DNA of 64,000 bases from Chimonanthus salicifolius. Lineage: Eukaryota; Streptophyta; Magnoliopsida; Laurales; Calycanthaceae. The position numbers and the translations under genes are program-made. Where the stretch lies: positions 496,001 through 560,000 of the forward strand of contig CM023534.1 of NCBI GenBank assembly GCA_013350335.1, given 5' to 3'. Numbering within the stretch: position 1 is the stretch's first letter; every line of letters begins with the position of its first letter. This document shows positions 58,510 to 64,000 of this stretch, in pieces. The notes beneath the pieces were generated by a model. It ran no database searches. It was not told where the DNA came from and was given only the letters and a program-made list of their open reading frames with translations.

Positions 58510-61500
58510 GTGAATCAGGTATGCAGATCCTGTATTCTAAAAATGGGTGACTTAGATTTGATATATGACTTTTTTGTCATAGAGATGATGGATTTTGATA
58601 TCATCTTAGGCATGGATTGGTTAATTGCACATCAAATTATGATAGATTGCTTGCAAAGAAAAATATATATGACATCTACAACCAAGTATAGGTTTGTAGA
58701 GAAGTTGATACCATATGATATAGTGAGAATGAAATTCTCTAGTTTGAAGGCCTACCCTGGTAGAGTAGTGGCCAGTATGGGATGGGAGGATGTGGAAGGA
58801 ATAAAAGCTAGTTTACCTCGGGTGGTTTGTGAGTTTCCGGATGTTTTCCCGGATAAACTCAGTGGTTTGCCTCCATGCCGAGAGATTGATTTTGTGATTT
58901 ACTTACAGCCTGGAACATCTCCTAAATCCATGGCACCCTACAAGATGGCGCCGGCAGAACAGAAAGAATTGGCGAAACAAATAGATGAGCTTCTTCAACT
59001 TGGTTTTATCTGTCTGAGCAATTCACCTTGGGGCGCACCTGCTCTCTTTGTAAAAAAGAAGGACGGATCTTTGAGGATTTGCATAGACTATCGACCTTTG
59101 AATCAGGTCACTATTAAAAATAAATATCCATTACCTAGAATCGATGATTTATTCGATTTGTTGAGAGGAGCAAGGTGTTTCTCAAAAATTTATTTAAGAT
59201 CGGGATATCACCAACTCCGAGTAAGGGAGGAGGATATTCCGAAGAATGCGTTTCGCACTCAGTATGGCCTGTATGAGTTTTTGGTCATGCCATTCGGAGT
59301 GACTAATGCACCAGCTACCTTCATGGATTTGATGAATCGGATCTTCCGACCCTATTTACGGGAGTTTGTAATCGTCTTCATTGACGACATTTTGATATAC
59401 TCCTCATTCGGAGAGGAGCATGAACACCATTTACGCACCATTTTGCAGACTTTACGGGATCACCAACTGTACGCCAAACTCAGCAAGTGTGAATTTTGGC
59501 TAACCCAAGTCCAATTTCTCGGACACGTGGTGTCGGCCAATGGAATTTCACTAGATCCGGCAAAAGTAGAAACAATTATGAACTGGGAAAGACCCAAAAA
59601 TGTCACTGAAATTCGGAGTTTTCTTGGTTTGGTGGGATATTATCGAAAATTTATCCCACATTTCTCTCAAATTGCGGTGCCAATGACTCGCTTGACCCGG
59701 AAAGATGTCAAATTTGAATGGACAGAAGCATGTGAAAAAGCATTTCAGGACCTTAAGAAGAAGCTAACCACTTCTCCTGAACTAACTATACCAGAGCAGG
59801 GACGCGGTTACGAGGTCTATTGTGATGCCTCTAAGCTTGGGTTGGGTTGTGTTCTGATGCAAGAAGATAACGTTGTTGCGTATGGATCGAGACAGTTGAA
59901 AGGACACGAACAAAACTACCCAACGTACGATCTGGAGTTGGCAGCTGTGGTGTTCGCACTAAAGCTATGGAGACATTACCTGTATGGTGAGCGGTTTAAT
60001 GTTTATTCTGACCACCATAGTCTCAAATATCTGTTTACTCAAAATGATTTAAATATGAGACAACGGAGATGGATGGAATATTTAGGAGATTATGACTTCC
60101 AACTCTCCTACCATCCGGGGAAAGATAATGTGGTGGCAGATGCTCTAAGTAGGAAGTCACGGGGTGATATTGCCAAAGTAGCATATTTACAATGGAAATT
60201 ACTAGAAGTCTTGTCCGACTATGACCTGGAATTGATTGAAAGCAGGGAGTCAGCATGGATTCAAAATCTAGTGTTACAACCTGAAATTGTCGGAGTTGTG
60301 TTGGAAAGACAGCGCAGTGATCCTGAAGCTCAGAAGATAATAACACAACTATCTGATGGAGTGGAATTGGAAAATTGGAAGGTTAGATCCGATGAGGGTT
60401 TAACATTCAAAGAACGATTATTCGTACTAGAATCTGAAGGCTGCAGAGAGAAAGTGCTCAATCATTATCATCACTCTAAATTTGGGGTCCATCCGGGTAG
60501 CACAAAGATGTATCGTGATCTACGTCGACAATTTTGGTGGAGAGGAATGAAAAAGAAAGTAGCACATTTTGTGTCCAAATATTTAACTTGTCAACAAGTT
60601 AAAGTTGAACACCAACGACCAGGTGGATTAACACAACCTCTCCCAGTAGCCAAGTGGAAGTGGGAACACATCACAATGGATTTTGTGACAGGATTCCCTA
60701 AGTCTACCAAAAAGAATGACTCAATATGGGTAATTGTTGACCGACTTACGAAGTCAGCTCACTTTTTACCTATCAAGAAGAAGGATTCGTTGGATACTCT
60801 GAGCAAGATCTATATTAAAGAGATAGTCCGACTGCACGGAGTACCAGTCTCTATTGTGTCTGATAGAGATACCCGATTTGTTTCTCGATTTTGGCAAGAA
60901 TTGCAAAGTCAATTGGGTACAAAGTTATGTTTCAGCACAGCATTTCACCCTCAGACAGATGGTCAGTCTGAAAGGACCATTCAAAGATTAGAGAACATGT
61001 TGAGAGCATGTGTTATGGACATGCAAGGAAGTTGGGAAGATCATCTAGCTCTGATTGAATTTGTATATAATAATAGTTGCCAAGCAAGTATACAAATGGC
61101 ATCATATGAAGCTTTATATGGTAGACATTGCAGATCACCCCTGTGTTGGACAGAGGTAGGAGATAAAGTACTATTAGGACCAGAAATGGTACGTGAGACG
61201 GCAGAACAGGTGGAAATCATAAGGCAACGACTTAAAACTGCCCAAAGCCGACAGAAAAGTTACGCTGATAAAAGACCAAGGCCGTTGGAATTTGAAGTGG
61301 GATATTTTGTATTCCTACGTATAACCTCCCGTCATGGAATGCAGAGGTTTGGACGTAAAGGGAACTTATCACCTCGATACATTGGACCGTTTGAAATCCT
61401 CAAGAGAATTGGACAAGTTGCCTACCAACTAGCATTGCCTCCAAATCTGGAAAAGGTACATAACACATTTCATGTGTCTATGCTTCGGAAGTACGAACCC

Positions 61501-61638
61501 CACCCATCTCACGTGATAAATGTGGAGGATATTGAAATCCCCAAGGATTTGACTTTTGAAGAAGTTCCTATTGAGATTCAAGGCACCCGAACTCAAGTGC
61601 TACGACGAAAGATTATATCGCTTGTGCAAGTACTGTAG
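58510..61638 (+). pseudogene. Ty3/Gypsy pol polyprotein, open but damaged
   Basis: An open frame of 1042 codons with no usable start (the first codon is GTG, the first ATG is at 58543). Order: protease C-terminus ([11 protein letters not shown], 28-38) without its active site; reverse transcriptase about 150-330 with [10 protein letters not shown]; RNase H about 430-550 with Asp439, Glu476, Asp501, Asp544; zinc-binding HHCC region about 653-694; integrase core with Asp724, Asp785, Glu821 (DD35E); and the [16 protein letters not shown] to chromodomain approach. Three defects: Tyr228 (codon 59191-59193) replaces the motif A catalytic Asp of the RT; Tyr691 (60580-60582) replaces the first zinc Cys of integrase; and TAG at 61636-61638 stands where the chromodomain Trp is expected, with homologous coding continuing to 61717-61719. 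The protein would be inactive. Confidence 0.92.
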
Positions 61639-61763
61639 CAGCATCATAATACCCAACATGTAACATGGGAGCCGGAATCAACAATGCGCAAATTATACCC
61701 TAGTCTCTTCTCTGATTAAAGGTATGAACATTTTGTTAAAAGTTCGGGACGAAATTTTTTTTT

Positions 61764-61776
61764 AAAGGGGGTGGGG
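61764..61776 (+). other. Polypurine tract of the Ty3 element
   Basis: AAAGGGGGTGGGG immediately precedes the 3' LTR, the expected plus-strand priming site. One T interrupts it. Confidence 0.8.
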
Positions 61777-62827
61777 TGTGATACCCCAGCCCAAATTAGT
61801 GACTAATTTAGACAAATTTTAATTAACTAAATATTTTTTAGCCATTAATTATAAGTTTTGTTATGTTAATCATGAAGAATTTTGAATGAGTTTTTCAACG
61901 AGTCTAAGTTTGACTCGATCCGAATCCGAAAACTCTTTCAAATTAAATTTTAAATGTATAATAATAAGTTATGATTATTAATAATATTATTTTAGGGTCA
62001 AAACTTGACTGCTTTGGAAACTCAGTCATTTCATTTTATTTAAATCTCAAATTGAAGATCTTACACTATTTTTCAAATCCGGACTTAACGGAATACCAAT
62101 CTCAACCTAATTCTACATATTTTCACTACCTAAAATTTTATAGGTGGCAAAACCCCACTTAGATAGGGAAGATAAAATCCTAAAAATATACGAAGGAAGT
62201 TAATGTTCAATCTGTAAAATAAGTGAGCCATTTCTATCTTCAGATTTCTAAAATATCGAGTGTTTAATAATTATTTTACGTCGAAAAATGTGAGCCGTCG
62301 AATACTCTGTCACTTAGATGGAGTGGTTTTTGACTCCAAAATACTTTAAACATTTAGAATGTTTTTATCAGATTAATTTAATCTACCTAATTATAAAATT
62401 AAATTTTCTCCAGGAGATACTTTAAAATTAAGGAATTTTGCTGAATCGGTGTTTTTTTATTAAAACACTGAGTTGTTGACCGAAATTTTTATCCAAAATT
62501 TAACACTATATTAATAATTTAATATTTGACCTAGTGAACTATTTGGATTAAATTAGAGGGACCTTGAAATACCCAGATTTAACAAAGGATATAAAGGAAT
62601 TTTAAAAAAGAAAATAATAATAAAATAATGAAAATTTTGAAGCTGCTGCCTGCAGTGAGAGCTGGACGAATTGTAATCGTTAAGAGGAGCAGGTGAAGCA
62701 AGGGAAAAAAAAACAAAAATAAATAATATAAAATAATATAAAACTGGATAAGCATCCAGGTAAGTCCTAAAGTCTAAGCTACAGTATAGGAGGGTAACGT
62801 GGATGGCTTTCAAGCCAACCCACTTCC

Positions 62828-62835
62828 TATTTAAA
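62828..62835 (+). promoter_or_regulatory. LTR TATA box (3' LTR)
   Basis: TATTTAAA at the position matching 56807-56814; it could drive read-out transcription to the right. Confidence 0.45.
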
Positions 62836-63397
62836 CGTCAGTTGGGAAGAAGGAGGGAAAGAAAGAAAGAAAAAAAAAACAAAAAACAACACCACCACCA
62901 CCGTCGCCTCTTGTTTCCTTCTCCAGCGACCTTTCTCTCTCTTCTTCTCATTCTTTCACCAGTCAACTTCTTCTTGTCCCATTCTCTTCTTTCATTTTCG
63001 TTTTCTCCTCTCTTCGGTCGGTACAAGCAATGAAAGCAATCATAATAGTCAAATTCGAAGGGTCCTCGTATCGACGTCGAGTTTTCAAAACTTTGTCAAA
63101 AATCGACGGATTACCGCGTGTGAAGGTATCAAAATAAGTTTATTTTTAAATTTTAATAATTTCAATAGTTTAGTATTGTATTTTAAAATTAATACTTTCA
63201 AAATGAAGGGAGGGTAGGTTTTTCTTCCAAATTTTATATTATACCCTTAAAATCATTTTTTAAGTTCAAAGTTTGTCTTTTAACCTTTAATTAAAAGAGG
63301 GGAAAAGATTAACCCCATTTAACAATTGTATGTTTATTTTTTTCGCATTGTATGTTTAAATTCAGTATCATAACCTCTGGGTCACACTATCGTCTTT

Positions 63398-63654
63398 AGT
63401 GGCGCTAGTCGCTCGGTGATACCATGTGAGGTGACGCTTAGTCACCCGGTGGTTCATCAGTAGTGGCGCTTAGTCGCTCGGTGATATCATTTGAGGTGAC
63501 GCTTAGTCACCCAGTGGATCATCAGTAGTGGCGTTTAGTCGCTCGGCGATACCATTTGAGATGACGCTTAGTCACCCGGTGGTTCATCAGTAGTGACGCT
63601 TAAGTCACTCGATGATACCATCTGAGGGGGCGCTTAGTCACCCAATGGTCTTGA
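63398..63654 (+). repeat. 64-65-bp tandem array inside the 3' LTR, four copies
   Basis: Same four units in the same order as 57376-57635, with a few substitutions, so the array existed before this insertion. Confidence 0.92.
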
Positions 63655-64000
63655 AGTGGGGCACTGAGTACTTTTTATATTACTTGCATTGTACTCTCTG
63701 GGCCGAAAATCTCCACCTGAAACGCAGCGGAAACGCCGCTCGGTGGCCATCTGAGACGGCCTTGGTCGCCCAGTGGTAAAAGGATTTGGGCACTGAGCAC
63801 TTTTATTTAATTTCTTGTACTGTACCCTCTAGGCTCTGTCTCAATACTTTTCCCTGGCCAGGAAAAAATACGAGACCAGGCACTGAGTACTTTATATTTT
63901 TATTTTGATGTGTTGTTTTGGTTGGCTGACAACTAACTGCTGACTTAATCTAATGGAGTAGAAAGAATTAGGAGACTCACTACACTTATCATATTTTTGT

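Larger units (their letters stand above)
55780..64000 (+). mobile_element. Ty3/Gypsy (chromovirus-like) LTR retrotransposon, gag-less, partial at right edge
   Basis: Two direct LTRs start TGTGATACC at 55780 and 61777, 5997 bp apart, with pol between in the same orientation and a polypurine tract just before the 3' LTR. No gag, no primer-binding site matching tRNA-Met and no protease active site are found between the 5' LTR and pol, so the 5' internal part is deleted or rearranged. The LTRs differ at about 4 percent of positions by hand count over their first 430 bases, so insertion is not recent. The right end and its TSD lie outside the window; the left flank is ATATC. Confidence 0.93.
61777..64000 (+). 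repeat. 3' LTR (cut by window edge)
   Basis: Direct repeat of 55780-57978 with scattered substitutions and small indels. Continues past the window. Confidence 0.93.

Noticed and set aside
58510..58512. Codon 58510 as a start for pol
   Set aside because: It is GTG, and homology begins inside the protease, so the frame is a truncated polyprotein with no real start here.

Overview
This is nuclear DNA from a flowering plant. It is AT-rich, the genes have GT-AG introns and plant-only families (a PBL-type cytoplasmic kinase, an ECT/YTHDF reader, a plastid NusB protein, a lectin S-receptor kinase), and the space between genes is packed with plant transposons. The moderate GC of the coding exons does not suggest a grass; a eudicot or magnoliid is my guess, not something the sequence proves. 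No CRISPR array, rRNA or true tRNA gene is visible.

Layout. 1-1798 (minus): first exon and part of intron 1 of an RLCK-VII kinase that runs off the left edge. 1.8-20 kb: no intact host gene, but many small insertions: SINEs, two 5'-truncated LINEs, hAT-like and Stowaway-like MITEs, and a TRIM-like solo LTR. 20.2-26.8 kb (plus): a nine-exon ECT gene (m6A reader) with four single-base disruptions. 29.35-30.15 kb (minus): an intronless short-chain dehydrogenase with one disruption. 31.4-32.7 kb: a 1.27-kb fold-back element built of nested palindromes. 36.7-45.9 kb (minus): a seven-exon plastid NusB-domain gene whose introns hold a 2-kb antisense LINE, a LINE tail and a SINE. 46-51 kb: more hAT-like MITEs, tandem repeats and a LINE fragment. 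51.5-53.9 kb (minus): an intact, intronless G-type lectin receptor kinase. 55.8-64 kb: a Ty3/Gypsy chromovirus with very long LTRs, no gag, and damaged pol; its 3' LTR is cut by the window edge.

The host genes are unrelated single genes, not a cluster or pathway. The unifying theme is the mobile-element landscape. Many insertions can be delimited to the base by target-site duplications (TSDs). This lets families be defined: a LINE family with a 19-nt stem-loop near its 3' end that shows compensatory changes; hAT-like MITE family A (TATCGGCCGATA repeats); family B (about 343 bp, built of CCCGACC-type repeats); family D (CAATGTTATC ends); and SINEs with different bodies but a common 3' tail. 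The most unusual item is the fold-back element at 31420-32688.
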